This document shows, piece by piece, positions 49,966 to 62,987 of a stretch of 64,000 nt of DNA. The DNA is taken from the NCBI GenBank assembly GCA_032158295.1, contig CM063251.1:10889016-10953015 (forward strand). Direction: 5' to 3'. Source of the stretch: Pycnopodia helianthoides. Its lineage: Eukaryota; Echinodermata; Asteroidea; Forcipulatida; Asteriidae. The position numbers were made by a program, and so were the translations under genes. Below the pieces are notes generated by a model. The model had not been told where the DNA came from and ran no database searches. It was given only the letters and a program-made list of their open reading frames with translations. Each line of letters starts with the position of its first letter. Positions within the stretch are counted from its first letter, which is position 1.

Positions 49966-50802
49966 CAGCGTACAAGACAAACACGAGCACGAGAATTTTA
50001 ATAAAAAAAAACTCACATGACCCGTCCCCGGTCAATATTTCCAGGTCTCAATAAAATCATACGTGTAAAGTCCAAATGAACAAATAGGCCTAGTAATCTT
50101 CCTGACCGATGTTTAACCCCTGTTTTCAAAACCAAACTTGTTCAATGCTTATCAACTGTCTGTGTCACTTAATCTTTACCTGGCCTGGAGCAGCCAATTA
50201 TTGTCTGCAGTAAGACCTATTGACAAAAGTTACGACAGAAGGATTGGCCTTCAGTGAAATCAATTTTATATGTTATACAGTTTTACCACCCACTTTGTTT
50301 ATGAATCCCGTTAATCTTCTCTTTGTTCTCCCACTGTTTGGACTTAGTTTTGTTGCGACGTCTCGATTGGTTTTGTACACGAAAGCGAAGCGAGGACGTC
50401 CTCGCTCTGTCAAAACACCACGACCCCTTTTGTTAAAGTCCTCAGTTTCAATGGGTAGACACGGTCATGTGGTCTTTTGCACACGCCATTGAGGGAACTT
50501 CATATTGTTGTTCTATTATTCCCTTTACTAAAGAATTCCCTTGTGGGGGCTCAGTTTATTAAAGAAAAACAATGTGGGGACCTTTGCTCCTTTGTGAAAA
50601 AATGTGTGTAAACACCTGCAAATCGGGGACCTCTTATTGTTCCTCTTTTGTTTGTATTTTTTGTACTTTTTGTTTTGTACACACTTTTCAAATGGGGACG
50701 TTTCCAACCCGGGGACCCTATTGTCCAAGTTGAACAAAACCAAACTTTGGGGTATATTGTTCCATTAATAATACCCCACAAGGGTAAGCCCTAACAATCA
50801 AT

Positions 50803-51165
50803 TTAAAGGTATTATACAGGATTTGTAGAGCTGACAAAACAGTCGCAAACAAAGTACATGTTTTGTGTGATTAACCATATACATGAAATAACAAACCTGT
50901 GAAAATTTGAGCTCAATTGGTCATCGAGGTCACGAGAAAATAGTGAAAAGAAACCTTATGTGTTTTCTGTTTTTCAAACATCAAGTTTATTATCGCGCGC
51001 GATAAAAACCACTGTTTTATTCATTTCTCAGAAACGATAGCATTTTAGGCAGAAATATTTTAAGGAACTCTTTCTACCATTACTTACTTTAAATCATGTA
51101 AGTTATGTGTGAATCTGTGAACATTTGTGTTTTTCGATCTTACCAATAGTGTACAGGGCCTTTAA
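50803..51165. mobile_element. TTAA-flanked TIR element
   Basis: TTAAAGGTATTATACAGGAT at the left and AGTGTACAGGGCCTTTAA at the right. The interior shares CGAGAAAATAGTGAAA and the AACAAACCTGTGAAAATTTG phrase with other families here. Confidence 0.65.
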
Positions 51166-51218
51166 TGTCGAAAAGAAAGGTACATGAAATTTGATTTGGG
51201 GTTGAACAGAAAACAATA

Positions 51219-51285
51219 GGCTAGAGTGGGATTTGAACAAACGACCCCCTGCGCCGGCGCTCTACCAACTGATCCATCTAGCCCC
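51219..51285 (-). repeat. tRNA-like sequence 1
   Basis: The minus strand reads GGGGCTAGATGGATCAGTTG GTAGAGCGCCGG then TGTTCAAATCCCACTCTAGCC: A-box, B-box-like segment and pairing acceptor ends GGGCTAGA/TCTAGCC, in 67 nt. The second copy 330 bp away favours a tRNA-derived repeat over a functional tRNA. Confidence 0.45.
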
Positions 51286-51542
51286 ATGCGGTCTCCCTAT
51301 TTTGTCAATATCTTCGTTTGGGTTGCCAGTCAGAAGCCATTCAACCGTTAACTGCCGTGTGGCCATGGATCATCATGGATCACACCAAAAATTACGGTAC
51401 AACCTTTATAACCTGGAAAGCGGCAGTCAGGAATCACCTGCCCGGGGCATGCGACTTTTTTGTTTTAAATATCACGTATTAAACCATATGGAAAACTGAC
51501 AGGGTAAACTTTAAACAATAATGGAGTTGAGCGAAGAAAAGT

Positions 51543-51624
51543 TGACTAGAGCGGGATTTAAACAATGACGCTTGACAACATCCGGATTAACGTGCCGGCG
51601 CTCTACCAACTGAGCCATCTAGCC
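51543..51624 (-). repeat. tRNA-like sequence 2
   Basis: The minus strand reads GGCTAGATGGCTCAGTTGGT, CCGGCACGTTAATCCGG and GTTTAAATCCCGCTCTAGTC. A-box, an anticodon-like stem, a B-box with one change from consensus and matching ends are visible in 82 nt. Confidence 0.45.
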
Positions 51625-52000
51625 TTATGTTGGCGCCCCGAACAAAGCTACTGACAAAATGTATTATGTATTTTAAGATTTTAAGATTTAATGAACATTC
51701 AAACATACACAATTGCTGAGGATAGAAGAGTGACACCACATTTCAGTGACTGAAACGTTTCCGGTAAAAAAAAACACAAAAAAACACTCGTGAGCTTTGA
51801 CTTTTCAACAGAAGCTTGACATCAGGGAAGGGCCAACTGATCTTATCTTTGTCGATCATTGTTTGCTTTTGTGGAAGGATTGGGTCAGATTGCGATCAAA
51901 TTGCGACATTCAATAATACCATTTGAAGACTACACGACTCGTCCATATCCGTAAGGGTACAACGGACAGACAACGTATACAGCAACGTACAGAAATCAAG

Positions 52001-55000
52001 ATGGCGATAACTTGGGGAGTGCGGTGTTTGGTGTGGGGATTTCTCTCGGCGTTTCTCTCCACAATTGCCGTGAACTACTGCCTAGCCAGCGATGCATCAC
52101 CTCTGCTGATATGGCTTGCAGGTAAAGATAGGGTGCAGGTTATAAAATACCACGGTATTCCTGGCTGTTGTACATTTCTTTACACCTCACAGCTGGTGGT
52201 CCAAGTCATCGGTACCGAGCCTCGGTCCCATTTACTTGGTCTCCCCCTCGGTCACTAACTCGGATTCTAACTCGGTCTGCAACTTGGTCTCCCGCCCCCT
52301 CCCCCTAACACCCCCTCTAACTCGGCCCCCACTCCTCGGTCACTAAAGTCGGTCACTACATCAGTCTCTAACTAAAACATCGTTGTATACTGACAGTGCA
52401 AAGTTAGATATTGATGAAATTTAAATCCACTGGAAACTTTCTGATTGTTGGTTTGTTTGTTTTTTAAATCATAAATTTAAAACGTCAAAACATCACCGGT
52501 GGAAAAATTATTATTATTTTTTTCATTTGAGATCTGAGCAGGTACACGGAATTTTTTAGTACACAAACAATCACGATTTACAGTTGTCACTTGTTGTTAA
52601 TCTGTTTGTAAATTATACACAAAAGGAACGGCTCCATCTGACCCCCCCCCCATCCCTAATATCATATACACAACTTGTTGTACATGGCTGCTTTTATACG
52701 CCAACACATGTGACCTAATAGTTAAGCGTGTGTGTAATTATACGAGGAGCCTCTGTCAATAAAACATAAACTGAAACAATTCATCGTTTTGTCATTTCAG
52801 GAGTTTTTGCCGTTGTCAACACCTTGTCGACTGTGGTAGCTCTCCATATTTCGACGCTTCGGTGTTCCGAAAGCCATACTCTGAACACCTTACTACGGCA
52901 GTATTTCATGGTTAAAGGCCTTGATTGCTTCGTTCCGTTTCTCCTGCATAAGATGACGAAAGCCTGGAAGAACCCCATGCAGTCGCAGGAGAAGTTTCTT
53001 AAGGATCTACTCGCTCGTGATGCGAAGACGGAGTACGGCAGAAGATACGGCTTCAGCGACATCAAATCTCTTCAAGAGTTCCGTGAGAAGCATCCACTCA
53101 CTAAGTATGAGCACTATCGAGATTACTTCACCAGGCTGGCAGACGGGGGAAAGAACGTCTGCGTTGCGGCAGAAGTTTACCGATTCGGAACATCGTCTGG
53201 AACAACGGGAAAGGGCAAGCTCATTCCCATGGTGCTATCGCAGTTAGCAACCAGTTTGATTTTTTCACTTATGAGAATGGTCGATCGGCCGAGTCCAGTC
53301 CAAAAATTGGCTTTGTTGTATTGTAAGCCTACCCCAAAGAAGACTAAAACAGGAATACACATCGCACCTGCATTTTTTATGCCAGATACCGCAAAAGCTT
53401 ACACAGATTTGTTTCAGAACACACCATTTTGTGCATTTCAAATCTCCACCGATTTCGAGGCAACCTACATCCACTTGCTGTTTGCCCTCACGGACAAGAA
53501 CATTTTTCAATTTCTAGCTCCGTTTGCATCGCAAGCCTACAGAGCATTTAAAATGCTGGAAGACAAACAGGAGATGTTTTTAGAGGACCTGACCAAAGGA
53601 AGGGTTAACCCAAATTTGCAAATCGACGAGGGAATTCGACGATCTCTGGACGCAGCTTTGACAGCAGACCCAGCTCGAGCAGACGAACTGAGGAGGGAGT
53701 TTGCTAAAGGCTTCGTGGGCATCGTGGGTAGAATCTGGCCTCATCTCCATTATGTCCTGACAGCCGATATTTCAGGCTTTATGAAGAAACTTGAAGCCAA
53801 ATACACAAAAGGTAAGGGGTAAGTTTAGCACAGTCTCACTCCCAAATTATAAAGAACATGTTAAGCTGTTAGGCTACATAATTATGTCATCGCCGTTTTC
53901 CACAAAGTTAGAATGGATGATAAACTGTTGTGAAAGGGGTTTTGACAAAGAAAGGGTATTAATGAAGTACATTATTTTTAAAAGGAAACGCCAGAGCAAA
54001 AATCGGCTCAGAATATCATGTTTGTCGCTTGAGATTGGGTTCTCGCTCGGTAAAGGTAAAGGTAAAGGTAGGCCTATCTTTTGTTAGGTCTTGACACTTC
54101 TGTCCTCAAAGAAGACACTTAACAATTATTAATTCGTCCTTCGGATGGGACGTAAAGTGTTGGTCTCGTATGTTGCGTAATGCACATAAAATAACCCACT
54201 GTACACTTATCGTTAAAAGAAGGGGTTCACATCGGTGTTTTCTGGTGTCGTTGGCTGCAAATTGCGCCACAGCACTTTGTAAACCATTACTTGGTGCTAA
54301 GGTAAATAAATGGGTCTTATGTTTCGAACATAGCTCCTTATACCTCAAAAAAATTGCGTTTTGAGACGCCCTTGGATGTGATAAAGGGTCATAAAATATA
54401 AACTGCGTATTATAAATATTATTACTGTTAGTCCGCTTTGATTTGTTTTCCTCTGTCACAGGAACGAAACTGTTTTCTGGAGCTTATGGTTGCACTGAGG
54501 GATTTATTGGCTTCAACCTCTGGCTACACAAAGCACAGATGGAATATGTACTTATTCCGAATGAAACTATGGTTGAGTTCATCCCTGAAAATCTTGTGTA
54601 AGTACAATTTAAGGTGTTTTGTCGTCCGTGAAACTGGATCGTAGTGAGAGTGGGTAGGGAGTGGTTGCTCCACTAAACTGTGTCAGTTGGCAACAAGCAC
54701 AGAAAGGGACCTAGGGGTACTAAATTGTGGTTTTACAAACTATGTCATCATGGTTCAAGCAAGTATTTTGTCAACTTTCATTCAACTCATTTTCGTAATA
54801 GTTCCGTCCCTTTTAAAGAAAGCTATGTAATAGTGAGAATAATAATAATAATATCAGTTCTTATATAGCGCAATTCCAAAAATGATCATTGCGCTTCACA
54901 AACGAACATAAACATCAGCAATGTGAACACACTAAAATAAATGGGTTTTGAGATTGCGCTTGAAAGTATCAACCGTTGGTGAGGATCTTAAGGTCTGTGG

Positions 55001-57759
55001 TAATTTGTTCCAGGGAGTTGGCCCGAACACACTTAATGATCCATCGCCTATCCATTTTTTACTCTTAGAGATGACAAGACGAGTAACGTCCCGGTTCGAA
55101 CGTAGGCCTTCCCTTGATGGTAAATGGGTGGCGATGCAATCTGTAAGATAGACTGGCGACAGATCATTCAGAGCTTTGTATATATAGAGCAGTGTTTTGA
55201 ACTTGATTCTTTTGTCAATTGGCAGCCAGTGTAGGGAGTCTAATAGAGGAGATGTGGAATGACGACGTGAAACTTGAAATTCAATGCGGGCCGCCCGGTT
55301 TTGTAGGCGCTGCAGACGAGCTACATCTCTGTGTTTGCATCAGAGTTCATAACTTGGTCAGAAATCATAATTGCATTTACAGCCGTCCTATGATCATGAT
55401 GACAGTCGCCCTTTAAGTGTTGAGATAATAGCTTAAACATATCAACACTTTTCTCTTATTTCACAATTAAAGTGACAAGGAAAATCCGGAGGCTTTGTTA
55501 ATGGATGAGGTCGTGGTTGGCCAACGGTACGAGATTGCAATAACCACATCATCTGGGTTTTACCGTTATCGTATGGGTGACGTCATTGAGGTAGTTGGAC
55601 ATCATGAGAAGTGTCCGCTGGTTACGGTTCAGTACAGGTAGGTAGACCGTCATTCAAAATGCTTCTGAATGCTGCAATTTGTCAGGAGAACCTCTATAGG
55701 GGCACTCTGCCTAAAAACCCCTAAACATTTTGTTGTTTGGAATTACTCCTTGTCCGTTTAAGAGTGTTCATGCAAAGACCTACAGCATGTTGTACTTAGT
55801 GAGTAGTGATGAAAAAAAACATCATCAGAAATATGACTCTTGGAATAAAACCAGTGGAACATTTACGGTCCTTTATTTTGTAGAGTCAAAACATTTTCTA
55901 CGAAATAACCGGCCGTGTTCTGTCATGACAGTACACAAAAACACACAATTTTCAAAGGATATTTATGCGAATAATTATACTTTTCTCTTAAAATATCTTT
56001 CCAACCATATTCATTCCAAAACATACGCTTGTTATAGCCCAAAGCGCTTAATTCAAAGGCAATGTGCCCTAGGTACTCCCAGACAAATCAAGCAGGTACC
56101 GTATAGTATATTGCGGTTGCACCCCACGCAATTTCCCTGACTTTGACAGTGTTGTGTAAATTGTATTATTATTATTTTGTTTATGTTATAAAAAAAACAC
56201 ACACACAGATATAATCCAAACATATAATCAGTGAACTACCACAGCAAATGTAAAAGTTGTTAAGCGGGATTAAAAATCGTATGGCAATGAAGAAGCTCAG
56301 CTGGAATCAAGGAGAATGCTGTTGACCTAAAAAATAGTTTAAAACTTGATGAAGATGTGGCGAGACGAATTTCGGTGGGAAGCAACACTGTACTTATGTC
56401 AGTGAATAGTGCTCGTCACTCACGGATGACTATCAGAAAAAAATCCTGGCATACATGTATGCAATTTGTGACTTAAAATAATTGTTTACCTTTCAGAACC
56501 GGAGAGTTGTTGAATCTACGCAGTGAGAAGATTGACAAACTGGTGGTCAACAGAGCCATACAAGAAAGCTTGGAAGGATGGGATGAAGCTACTCTAGTGG
56601 AGTGGGCATGCGCAGAGAGCCCACTGTTAAATGACGATAAAGGTCGGTTTAGGTGACTTTTCATGTCATCTTTGTTTGATTCGTTTTTTACACATTGACA
56701 ATAACATTTTTAAGAAAATACTTCAATTACGAGTTCCATTGACATTCGTGGAAGAAAAGGTAAGGTGTAGGCCCCTAGTCAATACTTCATCAATTTAGAA
56801 CGTTGGCTGATGTAGGTCTGGTGCCTCACATTCAAATTTCATAGACAGCTTAAAAGCACAAAGAGCAGCTCAGCACAACTAAGTTATGCCTAAAAAATAT
56901 GGTTACCAGCCAGAATACCAAGTCTCACGTACCAACTGTGACTAGTCTCTTGCTCATTTTCACTATAGGCAGAAAATTGTTAAGCAACATTTAGTGCTTA
57001 AGCGGATCTATGAAAGTGGGCCCTGTTCATAGCTGTGACGTAATTACACTAAGCCACACCCCTTTCACCCAAAGTGGCTCCACTGATTATGAGAAGCCCA
57101 TAATGATTTCCATTGAGCTAGTGTCTTCGATGAATTATGAAAGAAAAGTTTGATAATTGGACTTGGCTTTCCCATACGTTCTTCAAAGACTTTGAGGTCT
57201 TCTCAGAATCAAAAGTGATTGTCAGTTAGTATTGTCATTTTTACAATTTCGTGATGAGGGGAAGTAAACAATTATATTGTGTAATTGTGGTTCTTTTTAC
57301 AGACGGTGATTATGACATGTTCTACTTGCTCTTCATTGAGTTAGAATCAGCAAAAGACATACACCTATCGGCTGAACAAAAGACATTGGTAAAATATTAT
57401 TTTAGCCTTCGAATTCTGTAACTTTTAATTATTCACGTCATTTTGTTACCTGAGAAGCCGTTGCTTATCTTTTATGATAATTTAATATAAAACAACAACT
57501 TTTGTTATGTTTTCATTTCCAGTTCGACAAATCTCTACGGAAACAGCATAGTTTCTATGAACATTACCGGAAAGTAGGCACAATCTGCGAGGCTCGTGTT
57601 CACGTAGTTCGATCTGGATCCTTCGAAAAACTAAAAGAGCACATCGTAGCGACCTCTACGGCAAGTTATAACCAGTTCAAGATGCCCAAGAAGTTGCGCA
57701 CCAAGGTTATACTGGATTTTATGCTTGATTGTGTCGTTGAATCCGATGTGAAGAAATAA
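52001..57759 (+). CDS. GHDC-like: GH3-domain protein, copy D (GHDC-like, 633 aa, intact, most divergent)
   Basis: Exons: 52001-52121, 52801-53811, 54462-54597, 55473-55637, 56497-56642, 57303-57388 and 57523-57759, with GT-AG introns and the same phases (1902 nt). The start is MAITWGVRCLVWGFLSAF, a signal-peptide-like segment; exon 2 opens with VFAVVNTLSTVVALHI. Motifs FGTSSGTTGKGK, YGCTEGFIG, YRYRMGDVIEV and YNQFKMPKK are kept. Exon 2 is six bases shorter than in the others and its middle (about residues 185-250) differs most. Yet a stretch of about 125 bases around 53045-53165 and one of about 110 bases at 53630-53745 are nearly identical in DNA to A-C. The separate position and divergence suggest the oldest duplicate. 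Confidence 0.92.
52205..52385 (+). repeat. Degenerate CTCGGTC-type short repeats in copy D intron 1
   Basis: CTCGGTC, CTTGGTC and CACTAACTCGG recur irregularly in a C-rich stretch. Confidence 0.6.
54838..55240. mobile_element. Probable 3' end of a non-LTR retrotransposon in copy D intron 3
   Basis: Starts with AATAATAATAATAAT and TTATATAGCGCAATTCC, followed later by TTGGCAGCCAGTGTAGGGAG. These resemble 3' ends of CR1/L2-like elements known from many animals, read on the minus strand. The assignment is from memory. A short similar AATAATAATAG..TATAGCGC stretch is at 15326-15352. Confidence 0.4.
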
Positions 57760-58331
57760 CTTCAGGTATTTGATTTATCCAGGAAAAAAAGCTGGTCTAA
57801 ATAAGACCAATTTCCCATGACAAAATGTTGAAATTATCTAAGCAAAACTCATCAAATAATTTCTTTGACAAACACAGATGCAAACATAAGGTCAAATTTA
57901 AGGAGAGAACAACGGTGCACCATTGTATTTTAAGGGGTTTTTCTGTCAAACTATAAGTGCAGTTTGAGCTTGCATTTTTCTTAAACAATGTTAATTGACG
58001 CAATGGTAACGCCCTTTTCGGCTGTTAACCTAGGATAATCTGACGTGGAAGTTAAAAGCAAAGACTTTACACTGTTTACCTACATATTTGTTAATGTTTG
58101 CTTTGATACAAACCAACAACTAATAACAGTCGTTCAGGGCAAACAGGGCAAAGTAAATAATTTTGCTCGTAATAAAATGTGTTATTACGATTACTATCAT
58201 AATTTTTGAAGTAGTTCAAACATTTGAGTAGCACTTCCGAAAAGCTTAAAGCATTTTTATTCTGGTAATTTCCAACCCCATAAGTCTAGATTTTAGAAGG
58301 GAGTGGTGGTGGGGGAGGTGCATTAAGAAAA

Positions 58332-58493
58332 ATGTTAACCCGTGGAAGACAAAATGTTAAAGCTGTGTAAGAAAATTGTTAAAGCTGTGAAAAAAAAACG
58401 ATTAAAGCCGTGGAAATAAACATTTAAATCTGTGGAAGGGAAAAATGCTAAAGCTGTGGAAGGAAAAATGTTAAAGCTGTGGAAGAACATTTA
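58332..58493. repeat. Minisatellite, unit about 20-26 bp
   Basis: Seven or so variants of AAAATGTTAAAGCTGTGGAAG. Confidence 0.85.
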
Positions 58494-60689
58494 TAGGAAA
58501 AAGAAGTCTTAATCCAAATCTGTTTCAGAGATTTGTCGACTGAAACTGGAAACAAGACTAAGCAATATGCTATACCTTTATTTGTTACCGTTTAACGGAA
58601 AAGATTAATCACACATTTTCTCGTCCTACACTTCTTACTCTAAGCCTGTTAGAACTTAGAAATGTTATAAACCTACCTAATGTTTTCACGATTGCTCGTT
58701 CTGCACATTCAGGGCTTTACCGCCAGCGAGCAACTTCTTCTTCCTTCGTTTCCCCCTTTTTTGTAGACTTGCTTTTTTTATGCCGCGAAAAGAGAATGGC
58801 TTTATTAATTTTTATTAACGCTCTTCTCAGTAGAGGGTTTCATTTTTGCTATATTTAACTTAACCTTTTTGCGCAGATTTTTTTTTTTTAAGTCAATTTT
58901 TGTTTTGTTATTAAATAGATATTTTAATGATGCTTTGACAAATTGATGAGCTGAAGCATGCAAGCGCTTTTTCTTCTACTAAGTTACTATAAACTCAGTT
59001 GATGAACAGCTGGAACATAAACAGACTTATTTAGCTTTACTAAATTTAAATCAATTTAACATTCCCAAATCAAGAAACAATACAACTTATTGCTAATAAA
59101 CTATTGCATCTCAACTGGCTTTCCCCTTTTCAGTTAACAAGAGTTTAGTACGAACGCAAATATATTTGCTTATCAGTAGCTGGTATGTGGTCGTCACTTT
59201 GTTTGTGTCCCAACAACTTTACAGTAAATGTTAATATTGTATTATTATGCAACTTAAGAGCGAGTGTATGCGCAACCTTTCGTGTATGATTATTTTAAGC
59301 ATTTATACCCGGTGTAGGTCTTACAGAAATAGTGTGGATTCTTTTCATCGTTCAACATGAAAGAAAGAAAGAAAGAACATCCACAAGGTTTGCTCAAGTC
59401 TTATCTTAATGGGAGTTCATTGTAATTTCAGCAAAGCAAAACTTTTGTATTTCTTAATACAATAGTGTATATAAAAGTAAAGTTGACTAAATGAGGGTGT
59501 GGGATTAGCATAATTATTAATGATTACATATAAAACTTGAAAGAAAATATTCAGCTACTCACATTAAAAGACCCTTTGGCGTTTTAGTAGACTACGTTAG
59601 TGTTAAATAATATCAAACAGTTTCAGGTTATTTTTTATGACAATTTTATGATTAAACATGTCAATGTAGAACTTTATCTTGAAACTTCCCTGTGAAACTG
59701 TCCAAGTGAAATGAGATCCAAACCTAACGAAGAGGCATCACTGGCCACGACCAACATGCCATACAAGGAAAAGCCCAAGAAGATTGTTGACATCACCATA
59801 AAACCATACAAGTTGACAACACCAACAAGTACTTAGAGCATCCTGCAGAAAATCATTGGGGAGGGAATCGGGTTAGATCTTCTCTTACCGTTCGATGCCC
59901 CAAGATCTTGCCCTACCTTTGTAGAACTCCACATCTTCAGAAAACCAATACCACACACTCCGTAGAAACCTTCAACTTCACAGGTCAGCCAGAGTCGGTG
60001 AAACTATCTGAAAGACATGACAATCTAACAGTTTTATGACTAACGTTTTAGTGGTCAAAGGCAACAAAGTCTGACACAAGTTTATAGCGTGTTGCCTCAA
60101 TCCTTCCATATGCTCTTCTCCTATATGTCACTCAACATCAAATTGTTTTGAACTTTATAGGATTGGAATGCCTGAACCAGTGGGAAGCAAATGTTATTTG
60201 AGCCTACTGGCCTCAGTCCTTTTGAATCGTTCACTTTGAAACATATTGAATATATAAGGATTAGGGATCGTAAGGGTTTTAATTTAACTGTTCATATGCT
60301 TTTTTTATTTGTATATCTCGCCTGGTAAAACAAGCACTACAAAGTAAATGTGCAGCCTTTTACATCTGGAAAATTTACGGGACTTAAAAAAAAAAAAATG
60401 TATATAAAATATTGTCCATTTTGTCAAGGACTCTCCCCAAAGAAATACTCGATGAAAATCTAGGGCTATTCTAAGCCGTTCACTTTCAGAAAGAAAATCT
60501 AAGGCTACTCTACGTTCACTATCAGACTCTGAGGGCGCACCATATTACAGATAGAGAGTGGAAGAAGGGAAAAGTTGTCTTGCGCTGTATTCAACTTCAC
60601 AGAGTTATGAGTCTACGTATGACAAACAGTAAGTTCAAATGTATAAAGATTTTCTAATTTTAACAAGGGAATTCACAACAATGTTTAGG

Positions 60690-60790
60690 TTCTTTACCTT
60701 TTAGATTCGTGGGCTTCATTACATCAAGACACTTTTGTTGTCTCTTGGTTGAGAATGCGGTGGCAGTAGCCATCCTCACTGGGCGGGGGG
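60690..60790. repeat. Segment related to 63650-63760
   Basis: Shares TTCTTTACCTTT.AG.TTCGTGG, GTCTCT.G.TT and GGCAGTA.CCATCCTC.CTGGGC with the second segment. A splice-acceptor-like TTTACCTTTTAG (plus) or donor-like AAAGGTAAAG (minus) lies in it. A poly-G run follows. Confidence 0.5.
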
Positions 60791-62596
60791 GGGGGGTGTT
60801 GCAGTCCATGAAATCCTTCCACTTCACTGTCATAAATAATTTTAGATAACTGGGTGTTATTATTGGGGGAGGGGGGTAGACATCCACATAATTTTCGGAC
60901 TACACGCTTATTTTATGACTAATACAAACTATACTGCTTCTATGCACTGGGGGAAAGTGCCATATCCAACCCACACTTTCTAAAGAACTTTTAAGTAAAT
61001 CTTTTTAGTGGACTATTCTTTCCATTTTTCAAATACCCCTCTTGAGGCATTTGTAATTAAAACTTTAAGTTTTGACCTACAAGACAATTCAAGTGGATAT
61101 TTTTTTCTTAGTCCGAGATGTTTCTATTCTGAATTGCTCTCAGTAGGTTGATAGCGGTTCGTATAGATACTAGACCCTCTACCGTCTGCAATTAGTGATA
61201 AGGGTGGATCATGGACTACAGAATGGAAACGTCTTGGAATAAGACTACTGGAACTCTTGCGCACATATCCAGAACAGTGAAAGCTACCTTGGCGAGCTGC
61301 CGATCGAACTTCAAATTGATTTTGTTCATAACTTTACCAACTTTGGTTTAAATAGGCCTGTAGTTTTGATCAGTTCATTTTCCAAAAATGATGCTGATTT
61401 GAATATGGGATGAAGTGAATGTAGTGATTAAATATTGAGAAATTGATGATCTTTGGAAAATGTTTTAATTCAATTAAGTTCGAAACAACTCTGGATAAAG
61501 AATTGAAATTCTAAAAACTGTGAATAACTATCACAAAATAAGTATTATAATTCGATTTTATTTAATAATTCTGATTCTATATGTAAAATAATACCAATAA
61601 ATTATCATTACTTTTAGGATTGAAGTAAATGTAATAATTTAACAAATATAATTGCTGCAACGTTAACTTTAAAAAATAAGAAATTTCCAGTAGATACGAT
61701 TTTAACACCGCTTATGATTTGTATATTTTAAAATGTGTCTATTCTTTTATGTAGAAAATTAAAAAAATTGTAGTGAACTTGATCAAAGTTGTTCATTGCT
61801 TGTAATAAAATCTTAAAGTCAAAGAAAGTCAAAAAAAAAAGTATAAACCATTTGCAGCAGATCAGATTTTAACTTTGTTATTTACTGTAATTAAAAGTAG
61901 AAAAGAAGTAAGATTATCAGGATCAATGCAGTAGTGTATCAAGGAGTTGGAGTCAGTTGCATAAATTCCGGACCTTGAACCGGGATGCAAAACGAGTAGT
62001 TTTCTTGTGTTTAAGTAAGGTCTTCTTCAGCAGACATCATGCAGGCTGCCCCTTACACCACACCCACTGCTGGATACGCCATTGAATAAACAATGGCTGC
62101 AACTGATCATTATACAAAGGCTGAATGTATAACAAAAATATAAATAAAACATGTTTATTAATTGTGTTTTTACCCATACACTGAATTGTATCTTAAGAAT
62201 ACATACCCAGTAATTTCATACGAGTCCTGTAACAAAATCACTCGGGTGTGATTTATCCCGGTGCAAATAAATTAGAAATATTCAGTGTCCATTATAAAGC
62301 AGACAAGGCACAGTATAAAATGATTTATTATAATAAAAAAAAGTAGCTTAAAAATAATGTGCTGGTAAAATCCAACACGTACTATTCCACACATAAATTT
62401 TTAGTGTATACATCGTTGCCAGATTTGACCACAAAGTAATGGTGGTGTTTTTCCCCAAAAACTAAAAATAAACGCGTTTATTTAAGGATCCTTTTAAAGT
62501 AGAAAAGTAATCTAAGACTGTTGAAAGCGAGTCGCTCTGCTCACTATGACGTCACATCCTTGCAAATTGTATTACACACCGCCGCCCTGATATGAT

Positions 62597-62987
62597 TAAA
62601 GGAACATTACGGAATTGGTTTTTGCTAACAAAACAGTTGCTGGCAGTGTAAGCACTTTATGTAATCCGCCATATACATAAACTGACAAACCTGTAGAAGT
62701 TTGAGATCGATCGGCCATCTGGGTCATGAGAAAATAGTGAAAAACCGATTACACATTTGCATGAAATCATATAAATTCAACAAATGAATAAAACGCGCAC
62801 TGAGCGATAAACTCCAATAAGAAAATTAGTTTATTCACTTCTCATCAAAAGATGGCATTTCAGACAAATATTTCAAGGGATGTTTTCTACTATCATCATC
62901 ATTAGACCGTGTAAGTTTTATGTAAATCTGTGATCAAAATTATATTTTACAAGTTTTTTTCTTACCAATTCTGTAATGTTCCTTTAA
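62597..62987. mobile_element. AGGAACATTA TIR element, full length
   Basis: TTAAAGGAACATTACGGAATTGG at the left and CCAATTCTGTAATGTTCCTTTAA at the right, with TTAA on both sides. The interior is nearly identical to 20919-21369 in the same orientation. Confidence 0.85.

Larger units (their letters stand above)
46024..52000. other. Intergenic between GH3 copies C and D
   Basis: About 6 kb containing TTAA-type elements, tRNA-like segments and a decayed GH3 exon. No intact gene was found. The ORFs here are short and domain-free. Confidence 0.6.

Noticed and set aside
55730..56140. 136-residue plus-strand frame in copy D intron 4
   Set aside because: It lies between two well-defined GH3 exons, overlaps the diverged foldback sequence and has no domain.
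59711..59960. Plus-strand frame starting MRSKPNEEASLATTN followed by others
   Set aside because: Short, interrupted by stops and without recognisable similarity; too weak to call even a pseudogene.
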